The position numbers and the translations under genes are program-made. The notes under the pieces are model-generated. The model worked only from the letters and a program-made list of their open reading frames with translations, made no database searches and was not told the origin of the DNA. Positions 11,497-23,245 of a DNA stretch of 64,000 nt are shown one piece after another (position 1 is the first letter of the stretch; each line of letters starts with the position of its first letter). The stretch comes from Polytrichum commune. Taxonomy: Eukaryota > Streptophyta > Polytrichopsida > Polytrichales > Polytrichaceae. The stretch covers positions 15,314,001 through 15,378,000 of the forward strand of contig OX485803.1 of the NCBI GenBank assembly GCA_950295325.1. Reading direction: 5' to 3'.

Positions 11497-11995
11497 GGGC
11501 CACTTCACACACGAGCCAAGAGCCGTGACCTTGGAATTGTGAGAGCCCAAAAGAAAGTGTCCAAAGGCCGTCCCACCGCACCTCCAAAATCATCTAGTGT
11601 GATCACGGACCCTCAAGTGTAGTGTGAAGTCATATGTGACTAGGCCCTCAACCAAATGCTATTTCAATGAATTTCTGTTTTTGTGGGTCCTCACACATGA
11701 TAACATAGAATAAATCAACAGTCGTGAGTGTTTGGAGTGCTATGGTCTCCTGGTTTTGTGTTAGGCCTGCCTCCAAGAGGTGGTTTTTGAGAATAGTCCA
11801 AGTGACCATGAAACATGATCCGTTCGATGCCATGTAGGAATCCATGTGGACTTTACATCCATCGTGTAGTCACATACTCCGTTGGTCCCTCAAGCGTAGT
11901 GTGAAGCGAACTTGGACCGGCTCCGCCCTTTCCACCAATGAGAGTGCTTGAAGTGTAATGGTCCCGGGCTCTCAGTCTTGTGAGTGAAGTGGCCC
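11497..11995 (+). mobile_element. PIF/Harbinger-like MITE, family A, copy 1
   Basis: 499 bp, starting GGGCCACTTCACACACGAG and ending AGTGAAGTGGCCC. It is flanked by the target duplication TTA (11,494-11,496 and 11,996-11,998). GGGCC-type termini and a TTA target are typical of PIF/Harbinger (Tourist-like) MITEs. Reading frames inside it are repeat-borne and non-coding. Confidence 0.8.
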
Positions 11996-11998
11996 TTA

Positions 11999-12982
11999 TG
12001 CTTCCTCAATCATGCAAGGTAAGCCAAGGTGGTGATGTATTGGAATGGCCATTGTCATTTTTACAAAATAAGTAAATTTGTGGACATTTTTCACCATGTA
12101 TCTAAGTAGTTGTCTTTTTTTATAAAGTTTGATTGATGTCATCCCAACACCTATGATGAAAGTTAGAGAAGAATTCCGAAAAGAATGGATTGAGTGCTCA
12201 AGAGAGAGTATCTTTGATATGAGATTTGAAGTAAAGAGTTGGCAAAGTTTTGTCACATCTATTTACATGAGCTTTCGCGCATCTGCTAATCAAACCATCA
12301 ACATAGGATTTGAGTTTTGCTTGTTTTTTATAGAGTTATTTGTAAAATCTTCCAAACATGAGGACCTCCTCCACTAGATCTTCTTGAATAGGTATGTTCT
12401 GCCCACTCTGGCCATTTGTTGGATTTGTTTTCTTAGCCATATTAGAAGTTGTTGGGTCGTGTGTCATCATGGGCGGTAAGAATCATCAACATCAAAGATC
12501 GGTTTGTCTAAGAAGTAGTTCTCCCATAGCAAGACATTGTGCATCTCAACCCTTCTTCATTTGTTCTCTCCCCTTTTAGGTTGAATCCCTCCACGAACCC
12601 AGGGTTCACGCTCATTAAAGTCATCAACTAACCCAAATGCTTAGAAGTATCAAAATGCCAAATGTTTGCAGGTCCATTGCTCATGCTCTTAGAGCCCACA
12701 CATAACTAGAGTGGAAGAAACCCAATTGAGCTTGGTTTATCAAGGATACAACTCTAATATATTTTTGTGTCTTCAAATTACTGTTCATTTGGGGAGGAGG
12801 GCCAGGGGGGGGCTCATTATGCTAGCAATTCTTTCATTATGAAGAATGTCAAGAAGAAAGTTGTGATTGGAGTTTGTGTGCTCTTGAGATCTCCAATCAA
12901 AAGTGCATGTTTTTTATTCGTAAAGCGATACCGCATGTGGTGGTGGTGAGGGGAGGGTTGTTTTTAGGTTAACGTAATTTTC
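11999..12982. other. Intergenic DNA, nothing recognised
   Basis: AT-rich DNA with short reading frames (for example 12,129-12,377) that show no motif. A short G run occurs near 12,803-12,812. I see no repeat structure that I can support. Confidence 0.3.
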
Positions 12983-13277
12983 AACCAACGCCAAACCTCT
13001 AGTTTAATATTAGTGTGGGGCCACATTAAGTGTTTAATTTGTAAATAAAATAAAACAAATGACGTGGGTGATTTTTTTATGATATGCTACTTTTGTTCTT
13101 GAACCATGTTGGCATAAAGCTTTGTCCATTTGGTCAAAAGTCTTTGTAAAGAAGTAAGGAAAACCCATCATCATGGGCCCACATTATTTCCACCTTGACT
13201 TATAGACAGTCGGAATGGCCCACACTAGTTATCTCCACATCGTTTTTTCATCCAAACTAATAGGACAATCTAGTGTA
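12983..13277 (+). repeat. Partial family V element
   Basis: Parallels 3,765-4,147: ACGCCAAACCTCTAGTTTAA near the left and CTAATAGGACAATCTAGTGT at the right. The left end is missing. Confidence 0.5.
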
Positions 13278-13599
13278 GCTAACCACACAAGAGAAGTGAA
13301 CACGTAAGACACACGTATGTTAAAACCCACAACGGGGTTTCTCACATATGTGTCAATATGTGTTACGCCCTTTGACTTTTTGGATAACCCTAATACATGA
13401 CCTATTTGTGTTCCTTCCACATCTATTCTATAAGCCGCATGTGTGATCTATCTTATGTGCACCGAGACGAGACAAAAAGGCTACCTATGCTTTCAACCAA
13501 CACTTTAGAAGATTCAAAGAGTCTCTCAAAGAAATCTCAAGGGCGTCAATATGTGTGCCCAATTCCAATGACGAGGCAAAGTTGCCGGTCTATGAGCTC

Positions 13600-14010
13600 T
13601 CTTGTTTGTGGAGTCACCAAAACCAAGAGGCTACCATACTTACCTTGAAAAGATATGAGTGACCTCATGAATGTGTTGGAGTCTATGATACTTCCAACAC
13701 CTTTCAAGCAAGCATTGAACCGTGTGTCGTTATAGCTTTTGTAAAACATCTACAAAAGCTTTATCACTTGGCGGGGCACTAGAGAATTTATGCGTGGAAG
13801 TACTTTATTGTTTGTGGAGTTGCAAACCAAGCGGCTACCATCTTAGGTGAGTCAAGTGATCTCATATACGTGTTGAATCTTTGAGATTTTTGAAGCTTTC
13901 AAGTGAGTATTGGTATATGTGCCATAGCTTTCGTCAACACGTAGAAAATATTTGTGACTCTTTTGGGGAACACTTGACAATTAATGTGTGAAAGAATTTA
14001 TTGTTTGTGG
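13600..14010 (+). repeat. Tandem repeat family U, two diverged units (~190 bp)
   Basis: Units are anchored on TTGTTTGTGGAGT..C...AACCAAG.GGCTACCAT, followed by GTTGAGTCTTTGA and GCCATAGCTTT(T/C)GT. The better preserved array lies at 15,770-16,520. Confidence 0.6.
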
Positions 14011-14554
14011 AGGGGGAATGTTATCATGTGAGTGGTAAGCATAATAAACAACATGAATAAAGGGGCACTTGGATCATATGACCGTGGAATTACGAGACAT
14101 TTTAGGAATGCACATGAAAATTACTGAGCCCAAATCCTCAACATTGGGAGGGTTTTAGAACGGGGAATGCTAGGGTATGAGCGATAACATATGAGCAGTG
14201 AGGAAGATAAAATATATGGACATATACCCACTAGTATCCTATACACGTGGTATTTTGGCATAGAGAATACCAAGTTTGTTCAGTAATATGAAAGAAATTA
14301 GTATTTAGCCAAATGAAATGTCTTACTATGCTTTGAATATTGACAAAGACGAGGTTGACTTGGTGGATAAGAATAACTTATCAAAATTATTGATGATTTG
14401 CCAATGCTCATCTCAAGATTCATATGTATTTTGGGTGACGTCCTCCATTTCCCTTGTGTAGACCAAATAAAATGCAAAAAATGGTTCCAAAAATGGGCAA
14501 AAGCTCGACTAGAAATACCCAAAAAATATTTTTCATAATTCTACATTTAGTATC

Positions 14555-14569
14555 CCCCCCCCCCCCCCA
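14555..14569 (+). repeat. Poly(C) tract
   Basis: A run of about 15 C. The exact length is unreliable in most sequencing data. Confidence 0.8.
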
Positions 14570-14830
14570 TTGAGTTTCTCCCCATTGGAAAATGGTTTAG
14601 GGATTCCACTTTAGATTGGAAATGACCCTCTTGTAGATGAGATACCCATTTACCAAATTTTTTTTTTTTTAAATGAACCTCCAATAGTCAACAACAAAAC
14701 AAATGTTAAGGTCTCGAAGAACCACTATGTGTTGTCCAAATTGATTTTTCCTCATTGAAAAATCGTTCACAAGTTCCACTTTGGACTAGGAATGACTCTC
14801 TTGTTGACAAAATATCCACTTACAAAAGAA
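14570..14830 (+). repeat. Two-unit direct repeat (~165 bp)
   Basis: Both units contain TCCACTTTGGACTAGGAATG or TCCACTTTAGATTGGAAATG, followed by AC.CTCTTGT.GA.AA.ATA. They precede the next tandem array. Confidence 0.5.
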
Positions 14831-14856
14831 AAGAAAACTCCCAATATTCAACAAAA

Positions 14857-15325
14857 GCCTTGGGAAGTGTTGGGAGTGTCGTTTCTAAAGAACTTCAAAA
14901 AAAATAGTAAAATTTGGAACCAACCTCAATGTTCTCAAAATGTTGGAAATCACCCTCTCGGCATCAAGAGGATGTTTGTACAAAATTTGAGCAATTCTTA
15001 GGAGCCCTAAGAAGGCCTTAGGAAACGCTGAGAGCGTCATTTCTAACGAATCGACTTAGTAAAATTAACGAATCTTGAAAACTTAGTAAAGTTTGGAACT
15101 ATTTTCAATGTGCCCAAAATGATGGTAAACACCTTCTCAATGCCAAGAGGGTGTTTTTAAAAATAAAAATAAAACATTTTTTCAAGAAACCTAAGAAGGC
15201 CTTTGAAAGCATTAGGAACGTCATTTCTTTTTTTACTTTTTTTACATTAGTAGAATTTGGAACCAACTTCAATGTGTCCAAAATGTTGGAAAACACATTC
15301 TTGAGTGAAGTGGATTGCAACATGA
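14857..15325 (+). repeat. Tandem array of three ~180-bp units
   Basis: Units share AAGAAGGCCTT..GAAA.GC, GTCATTTCT, TTGGAACCAACTTCAATGTG and CAAAATGTTGGAAA. Several poly(A/T)-rich insertions separate them. No protein motif is present. Confidence 0.55.
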
Positions 15326-15711
15326 AAATCTTATAGATCTAATGTTAACATTGTGGCTACCAAGGATCATGAATGTAAAAAATAAAAAATCCAAAATCCA
15401 AAATCCAAATTTTTGCCAACGTCAACAAGATCACCCAAAAATCACATGTAGTTGTTGTTACAATTTCCACACAAAAATCTTGCAAGGGTTAGATGTACAA
15501 AATATAATGGAGGGTATGTTACCATGTCACTCTATGTTGGTGGTTGTTTTCTAGTGCGTCCACAAAGGAAGGCTTCTGTAATCTTTCCAAACAATTGAGA
15601 GCATGGCCTTTCTATTACAAACCATGAATTGGTCACATGCTTTTAGTAGGTTCTTACTACAAACAATTAGTATGTGTTGTGATATACATATGTGTTAAGG
15701 GGTATCTATTT

Positions 15712-15722
15712 GGGGGGGGGGG
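15712..15722 (+). repeat. Poly(G) tract
   Basis: A run of about 11 G beside the start of the family U array. Confidence 0.7.
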
Positions 15723-15769
15723 TATTATGTGAATGATCTTGATCTTCATTTGAATGCACCCAAGTGTTA

Positions 15770-16520
15770 TACAAAAGCTACCGAACCAAGCGGCTACGAG
15801 GTAGCTACCATCTTAGGCTAGTTGAGTGACCTCACATACATGTCGAGTCTTTGATATTTCCAAAGATTTCAAGCAAGCATTGGTGCATGTGCCATAGCTT
15901 TTGTAAACATCTACAAAAGATTTGTGATCCACTTGGTGGGACGCTAGATAATTGATGTATGGAAGTATCTATTGTTTGTGGAGTCACCGAATCAAGCGGC
16001 TACCATCTTAGGCGAGTCAAGTGACCTCACATACATGTTGAGTCTTTGATATTTCCAAAGCTTTCAAATGAGCATTGGGATTAGTGCCATAACTTTTGTA
16101 AACATCTACAAAAGATTACTGACTCACTTGGTGGGACACCCAGATAAATGATGTGTAGAAGTATCTAATGTTTGTGGAGTCACCAAACCAAGCAACAACC
16201 TTGGGTGACTTGAGTTGCCTCATGAACATGTCAAGTCTTTGATATTTCCAAAAGCTTTTAAGCAAGCAATATTGAAACATGTGCCATAGCTTTTGTCTTC
16301 TACAAAAGGTTTGACCCTTGGTGGGGCTCTAGATAATCGATGTATAGACCGAACCAAGCGGCTACGTACCTTATTAGATGACTCATGTAACCTCATGATT
16401 ATGTTGAGTCTTTGATATTTTCAAAAGCTTTCAAGTGAGCAATATTGAAACATGAGCCACAAACTTTTGTTAATTTCATCAACAAAAGGCTACATGGGCC
16501 TTGGGGGCAATATGGAGAAT
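15770..16520 (+). repeat. Tandem repeat family U, four units (~170-200 bp)
   Basis: Four head-to-tail units are anchored by AACCAAGCGGCTAC (about 15,783, 15,985, 16,182 and 16,349). Each runs through CATGTTGAGTCTTTGATATT, a CAAG...AGCATTGG block, GTGCCATAGCTTTTGT, then ACATCTACAAAAG. A minisatellite-like array with no coding potential. Confidence 0.7.
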
Positions 16521-17798
16521 CTGACACGAATTTTGATGCATATTGCACAAGAAAATTTACGCAACGTGGATGAGTCCGACACCCAAACCAAGCTAAAGTA
16601 AAGTTGGTCTTGCACCCAACGTGTTACATAGATATTCCTCCACTTAATAAATGTGTTTTTCAAAGGCACAAATCACCATGAGTCCACGTGATGACCACAT
16701 GCCAACCTACAAGCTTGTTTCATTCTATTTTTTGTAAGGTAGGAACGCCTATAATAAACACTTCGTGCACTTGAGAGCCTCCACCCTTAAACTTGGTCTA
16801 AGGAGATCCATGTGCAACTACTGTACACAATTTTTAACACGTCTCCACCAAGTCCTTTGAAAAAACTTATATTTGATGGGTTTGAAAAACTATCTAGTGC
16901 ATTATCTTATGCCAAGGAGAGGATGTGGACATAGTCATATGTGACATTGATGACCAATTTTACTATGTATGAATTTGCATCAAAGGGCACCCAAGTCTTG
17001 AATTTGAATATGGTTCATTATCATTCAACTATAGAAGTGCACTTGATGAATGTGTTAGTTCTGGATGGGGTCTAGTTTAGATAATTAACTTTATGTGGAA
17101 GTATGTAGCTCAAACACAAGTTTTTGTGCATGTAGAAGCCCAAAATTATAGTGCTTCTCAAATGTTAAGAGGCAAACTTGATTAAAAAAACACACAAAAA
17201 CTCACAAACCAATACAATTAAGCTTATGAAAGTATGACATTGTGTGATTTAAGTACACAATTAATCAAATAAGTTTTTTATTTGCGATCTAAAGTGGTTA
17301 CATATGGCCTCACCCTCAAGGTGGGTCAATGTTGAGTATTGATGCTTTTGTCTTCCTCAACTTATGAGTTGCATGTTTTCTCCTCATAATCATATAAGTT
17401 AACTAGTACACATTTAGACATATACAATTTCCTACTTTGGAACTAAAAATATTTAGTGTTGATAGAGTGTTAGAATTGGGTCACTTCAAGAATTGGACGG
17501 TTCTTTGCATAAGGGATTTCTATTTTCCAATTAGCCCACTTCCTCATAATTTATTTGGCAGTTTCTCAATTGGCAAGACCATTTCATTTTCACGAGTCAA
17601 AAATTATGGAGCTCACTTGAATACCTTATTCATAATCGCAATGAGAATTTCCATCCTTCTCAATGGACCATGTAGCCCCCCCCCCCCCCTCCCCACACTC
17701 CAAAAAAAATCATGTCAATTGTTGAACCTATAAGGCCGGTTCAAACAGGCACCCAAACAAAGCATGAAAAATGATACCCCAACTAGTATTTCATCCGC

Positions 17799-17801
<3 letters not shown>

Positions 17802-17834
<33 letters not shown>
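17802..17834 (+). repeat. (TA)n microsatellite
   Basis: About 16 TA units. Confidence 0.95.
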
Positions 17835-17837
<3 letters not shown>

Positions 17838-18437
17838 TCCAACATGCCAACAACCCCAACCAACCCTAATTGAACAAGCTTGAGTGTTCATCCACCGTAG
17901 AAGTTTGGAACCACCACCCATGCAAAGACCAAAAACTTCCCCATATTGTCCACAAGTTGGCTACATTGGTCTATGACATGGTAGGTTGAAGAAGTGGACA
18001 AACCCTAGGTATGAACAACACATTAGATAAAGTTGTTTTTTTAGCCAATGACATTAGACAATCTTTTGTCCATGCGCTCATCTAAATTGGACCTAATAGT
18101 TTTATTATTATTATTATTATATTTTATTATATTTTAAATGAACACACACTTCAATCTCTTTCAAACAAATGTCATTTCATTTTCATTTATTATATTAGAA
18201 AATAATGCATCCAGTTTAGATAAGTAACCGAATATGTAGACCCATTGTGTTGCTAACTTCTTCTTTTTTTATGTTTCGTAGTCCATCGAGAATTAGGTGG
18301 AAATAAGACCTCATACGAACTATAAATTTCCAACCGAGTAAGTTTGAAAAGGCTATCGTCTCGAGATATCATAAAATAGTGATAGGAAGGATCATACTCT
18401 AATAGAAACATACATGATCCTTGATATCTACACATGT

Positions 18438-18473
18438 TTTTGAGGAGGCTTTTGAGGAGGCTTTTGAGGATCC
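18438..18473 (+). repeat. 12-bp minisatellite, three units
   Basis: Unit TTTTGAGGAGGC repeated head to tail; the third copy is truncated. Confidence 0.85.
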
Positions 18474-18883
18474 TTGATATAAGGCTAGGATTTCAAGTGG
18501 AGGTCCCCATAACATATTTGTTTGTAATACCTGAACATTGCTAGATTTTGTAACTTGTAGTCATCTTGAATTAAATATCAAGCACATATTGTATCTTGAA
18601 TTATTTATGTATGATACATAATTGCAAAAAAATTACCTCATATTTGAATAGTTGTATTACCTCTAGAGTGATTGTATTGGATGGTATTTACTCTTGCACA
18701 ACTTCAATGTTGAAGTTTGGTTGTGATCTCACTTGCTTGGACAACAAGGAGTGATTCCTTGGCCCTGAATGTGTTACCACTTGCTAAATTTGTCGCTCAA
18801 TTCTATAGCCTCTTTGCATGTGAAGTTGTTGAGATATTGTTGCAAGTTTGAGCTAGGGTTTGTGATAAGAGAGTTGGAATGAT

Positions 18884-20160
18884 TTGTTATCTTGTTCCAC
18901 TACAATCATTACCATCACAAGTGATGATTGGACAAGCAATACAATCAACCCACTTCAACAACCGAACGTCACCCCTATACTTAATTACTCTTCCACCCGT
19001 CACCTTACAATACACCACGACCCTACCTTCTTCCCCACCTACTATAACCATAAAGAATCACTACTCACATCCATTCTAATACTCTCCCACACAACCACTC
19101 CACCACGAATATCCACCTTCCACTGACAAATCCCCACAACAAACAGTGGAACAACCCCTCATCTTGGAGCACCTCCATCCACCTCATGGGCCATCAAACA
19201 ACATATTGGCCATCTATCCCCCCGACCTCCACACAACATGATGGCTCAGTTCACAACCTCAAAAGCTATCTAGATAAAGAGCACATGAGTGCACTCATCT
19301 CCCATGCAAAATATACACTACCCTATAGACAAATGGCTCTCTAACATTAATGTATGCATAAAATGGTCAAACCTATTATGGGATGCCCCTTGGATCACTA
19401 ACGCACAAATTACACAAACCCTCAAATTTCAACATGCACGATATTTAGGGAACTACGGGGAAAAAAAACATATCCTTAAACAAGACATATCCCCAGCATG
19501 TAGCTTATGCACATCCCTCTGAAATGTCACATGCCTCCACCTACTATCATGTTGCACAAATAAGCATATAAACAACCTAAGAACAAACTGACGTAATAAA
19601 GCAGTACCCGTCCTAGCAAACACACTACTTGTCCATCCCCACAACACGATGCTTTACCCTAATTATCGAAAGCAAAACTAATGACCGCACTTGACAACAC
19701 CGTCCCCTTGTGGCTACTCCCATGCACATTCACATATGAAGATGTAAATGCCCAACCATGACTTCAGCCACATATACTATGCCTCTTAGGAGCCACACTT
19801 ACAACTAATCAACCCTTCACACCTAGCCTAGACCTCAAAGTACAAAGATTTGAATTCATTCACTACAATGATTAGTTATTTTCCAAAGCTACACACCAAA
19901 AACTAGATAAATACATCATTCTACGCCCACTCCTATCCCGATTAGGGTGGACAATACTACCACCGATTATAATCATGCCATGAACATGAGGCACTATCCA
20001 CACAACAACTACTAAACAACTCCAAGACCTACATATCCCCAAGTCCAAAATCCATAAATTAATGGAATCCTTCTCAAAAATTGCTATAAGGTACCCAACA
20101 CACATTATTCTAAACAAAAGGAAATTAGAAAAGAAACAAGCCCCAATCCCACTCGACTAA
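18884..20160 (+). pseudogene. Decayed non-LTR retrotransposon (RLE-like LINE), C-terminal zinc knuckle and endonuclease region
   Basis: No intact frame, but conceptual translation through stops gives a recognisable LINE C-terminus. TLKFQHARYLGN (~19,420) is followed by CSLC (19,499-19,510) and, in the same frame after a TGA, CLHLLSC, KHINNLRTN and RNKAV. This is the CCHC knuckle with a following RHN-AV-like motif found in non-LTR elements. After a frame change come VPLWLLPCT, FEFIHYND, a GWTILPPIII block, LQDLHIPKSKIHKLMESF, then LNKRKLEKKQAPIP and TAA at 20,158. The order resembles the PD-(D/E)xK (restriction-like) endonuclease tail of R2/Dualen-type LINEs, although the catalytic residues cannot be assigned. 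Most in-frame stops are TGA, as expected from CGA decay. The 5' part is missing or unrecognisable. Confidence 0.72.
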
Positions 20161-20581
20161 ACTACCCACTAGTGCTAAAACTTAAAACTAACATAAAACA
20201 CACATACATGACACCAACCACACGGTCGACCTATAAAAATAGGCACTAAGCCACTCCCACTCCCATGCCCACATAGGCGTGAGAAGGAGCTAGTGAATGT
20301 ACATCGCATGTCAGTGTAAAAACATTGATGTTATTTTTTCTTTTTTTCTTTTTTTCTTTCTTGTGAATGAAGCTAGAGCAATTGGGTCAGTCTTGTAAGC
20401 ACGCGTGTTATCAAGGAGTGTATCCTTGACTTTGGTTGCTAACTTGTCTTGTGTGCCGAACATCTGGCAAAATTGTGATTTAAAACTATAGTTTTGGTGA
20501 ATATGAACAGACAATGAAGACTCCTCTATGTTGTAACTATTGTTTGGGATCATTCCAATTACTTGTTGACTTTTGAGGAAC

Positions 20582-20583
<2 letters not shown>

Positions 20584-20620
<37 letters not shown>
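20584..20620 (+). repeat. (GA)n microsatellite
   Basis: About 18 GA units. Confidence 0.95.
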
Positions 20621-20622
<2 letters not shown>

Positions 20623-21132
20623 GGTCTGATAAAGTAAGTATTGGGGAAGAGAGGTGAATCTTTGATTCCAGAGCAGTTAATTACTTGGTTGAGGGGTTGA
20701 TCACACCGCCCATTTCTGACACCATCCATCAGCATCTCCGACTGTAATAGTGTGAAAAGTGTTGGGTCATCATCTATTTCTCAACATAATCCCCAACAAT
20801 TTCACGGGCGGAACCGGATGGAAAGTTTAGTGTGATCGGGACATGAATCTCTTAAATTCAATACAATGTTTTGAATGTAGTGCATTTATGTCTCTTGACT
20901 GAGTTACTATAAATGAATGTGAATTTTGTATCCAAGTTGTAGTAGCTTTGAGAAAAATTGAAGGTGTCAATTTTCGATAATTTCTTGCCAGAAAATTGAT
21001 TGCAAGCAACAACATCTTTAGCGGATGGTCACAACAACATAATTAGATTGCCTGTGAATGTTGAAGGCTTGAAAAGGCCATTGTTGTTGTACTATTGGGA
21101 AAGTTTCCTCGTGACAAATTGATAGAAGAGTC
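20621..21132. other. Intergenic DNA, nothing recognised
   Basis: AT-rich DNA between a GA microsatellite and a MITE. No coding or repeat signal that I can support. Confidence 0.3.
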
Positions 21133-21135
21133 TAA

Positions 21136-21660
21136 GGGCGGGTTTAGACTTGGAGTCAAGGCTCAAAAATGGGTTGGGGTGAAAGAAATCCACTCCTCTC
21201 ATTGGTAGAGGTTGGGACTCGCCTCTTCAAGTTTACACCATGAGTTGGGGCCAATTAACAAATAAATTATTTTATTCACCATGACAATGGCCTCAAGCCT
21301 TGGAAAAGAGAGCTCCCAACCTTGTGGAATCTTTCCCTCTAGTTGAGGCCATTGTCAGAGCTTTTATTTGCTTGTGGTAGTTTATTCTTTGAGCATTGAA
21401 TAGGAGGGGATAAATTCTAAATTTATTATACTTTAATCATTATCCATAGAATAGTTCATGAGTACGTTGGAACCTCTCATAACCCTCTCATAATTGCAGC
21501 CTCCAAATGGCCCCAACCCCACCTAAATAGGTTTACACATGAAAGCAATGAATGGAGTTAGATTACATTCTTATTAATGGCCTTGGGGCCCATTTGCATG
21601 CCACATGGGACATATTGGCCTTTGTTCACAATGGCCTTGGCCCCAAGTCTAAACATGCCC
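21136..21660. mobile_element. PIF/Harbinger-like MITE, family C (525 bp)
   Basis: The termini GGGCGGGTTTAGACTTGGAG and, inverted, GGGCATGTTTAGACTTGGGG are followed inward by CAAGGC on both sides. TAA is duplicated at 21,133-21,135 and 21,661-21,663. Non-coding. Confidence 0.78.
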
Positions 21661-21663
21661 TAA

Positions 21664-22480
21664 GTAAGAAGTTTGAGTATCAGATGAAGGCATTGTTTGG
21701 TTAACAATATGACTGGTACCTTTCACATGTAAATGCAGTGTAATTGTTGGATAATATGCACAATCAAGGAATTCAAAAACTGAAAAGGATGTGGACTTTA
21801 ATAATCATGAATTCCCTATTTTTTTCCTTCTTCACCTTTGGCAGAAATTGATCGAAATGGCAGCCTAGTAAGACCGTTGGCTATGAAGAGTCAAGGAAGA
21901 GTGTGAAACAACAAGACAACTATGTACGCTAGACTATAGTAAGTGCAAAATGATAATTGGTTGTCCTAGTGCGGTTTCATTATGATATGTTAGAGTGGAG
22001 ACCTTGAATTAATCAAGCCATGCTGGCTAAAAATACATTAGTCAATAGCCTTGAAAGTATTATAAATGGGATGAGTATTCGAATGTGCAGTGGATCAAAA
22101 GGACGAGAATACCCAATTTAAAATGATAAATTAACGAACCATGCCATGATCTACTAATCCGTATTTGTGGATTGGCATATGATTGCAATGAATGGTCATT
22201 ATGGTTACTCTAGCCGAGACTAGGTAAAAGTCCAATGTCTGACAACATAATTAAAACAAGAATCAATCAAGGAAAGCTGAAAATCCTATAAGGATGATTG
22301 CACTGCACCTTCAAGTTACAATAAATAAGCTTAATTAATAAAGACCATTGACTACACCAAAATGGGATATTGCATGCAAAACAATTAATGATGTTTGTGC
22401 CTATGATTGAGCACTTCACAAGGTCTAAATAAAATGAACTCACCGCCAAATTATTGACAGGGTAAAATGTGAGTACGCAT
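21664..22480. other. Intergenic DNA, nothing recognised
   Basis: AT-rich, without a coherent reading frame or recognisable repeat. Confidence 0.3.
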
Positions 22481-22486
22481 CCCATT

Positions 22487-22542
22487 TAAATGGGAGTACA
22501 CATTTAAATGAGAGTACGCATTTAAATGTGTACTCCCATTTA
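22487..22542. repeat. Perfect 24-bp inverted repeat with 8-nt spacer
   Basis: Positions 22,487-22,510 are the exact inverse complement of 22,519-22,542; the spacer is AGAGTACG. Each arm holds the palindrome CATTTAAATG and further CATTTAAATG copies lie beside it, so the whole cluster can fold as a cruciform. Confidence 0.9.
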
Positions 22543-22818
22543 GATGATACATTTAAATGTGTGTTGACGAGTACATGTGAATACCAATGACTGCCACATT
22601 TGCATGTATTGTTGACGAGAGATCTTGAAGTCTTTGTCTCATAAATAATTCAAATTATTGTTAGTTCAAATTCAAAATGATCTGAAATCAACATGTGTTT
22701 ACCCTAAAATAAACTTGTTTGAGACACCTACAATAATCTCCCACTTAAGTACACACCCGTTTTAAGTACGCATCCCAGTTAATGCGCAATTTTTTTGACA
22801 AAAATTAGGATTCATACT

Positions 22819-23142
22819 TTATTGTTTGAAAATGTCATGCAGAGTCATTTGCCACGAATGCATGATTTTTTTACTCTTGACATTCAATGTCAATTTGTTA
22901 ACGTTTCGTTGAAACGTTTCAAACGATCGTCGCAACTCATCATACATTTGTCCATCTTTTGTTTCAACATCGGAGCAAAGCAATTGGTCCTCAACGTCGA
23001 GGATAGTGTTGTGTAGAGCTTCAAAGCCTTCGAAGTCAGTAGCACTTTCAGATTCAACAAATGTCTCAATAGGCTGGATTTCGTTGCAATATGTTCTCCC
23101 GATTGTCCCAGACTTTCCGGACGGCACCTTCAGTGACTTCAT
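22819..23142 (-). pseudogene. Frameshifted continuation of the transposase-like ORF (107 codons)
   Basis: ATG at 23,142 to stop at 22,819. The first ~25 codons overlap the HTH frame and are likely out of frame. The rest (ESESATDFEGFEALHNTILD, then YDELRRSFETFQRNVNKL) is acidic and amphipathic and follows the HTH as the linker region does in pogo/Tigger proteins. I do not recognise a catalytic motif. A genuine small protein is possible but less likely. Confidence 0.35.
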
Positions 23143-23245
23143 ACTCTTGCCCCAACGCCCGTTTGCTCAGCACGTTATGTTTGTGCAACTTTGCAATGAA
23201 TTCACATCGTTGAGCTTCAGTCAAGCGGGTTGCCTCAAGTTTCAT
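23066..23245 (-). pseudogene. Transposase N-terminal DNA-binding fragment (CENP-B/pogo-type HTH)
   Basis: ATG at 23,245 to TGA at 23,066 encodes 59 residues: RLTEAQRCEFIAKL, a K..SKRALGQEYEV segment, then TEGAVRKVWDNRENIL. This has the pattern of the psq/CENP-B N-terminal HTH: a first helix with E-x2-EF, then SKRALxxEY and EGAxRKxW in the recognition helix. Known members bind the inverted repeats of their own transposon. The frame closes just after the HTH. An overlapping frame (22,819-23,142) continues with acidic, helix-forming sequence, so a frameshift probably separates the two parts. Assignment by motif only. Confidence 0.6.

Larger units (their letters stand above)
16521..18880. other. 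AT-rich intergenic DNA with simple repeats only
   Basis: Apart from simple repeats (poly(C) 17,677-17,688, (TA)n 17,802-17,834, (ATT)n near 18,101-18,122, minisatellite 18,438-18,473) I see nothing definable. The frame at 17,437-17,733 shows no motif. Confidence 0.35.

Noticed and set aside
11329-11622. 97-codon frame at 11.3-11.6 kb
   Set aside because: Straddles the end of a 63-bp repeat and a MITE terminus.
13600-16520. CRISPR-like or structured repeat array
   Set aside because: Units are about 190 bp, diverged and without spacers; a tandem repeat in a eukaryotic genome.
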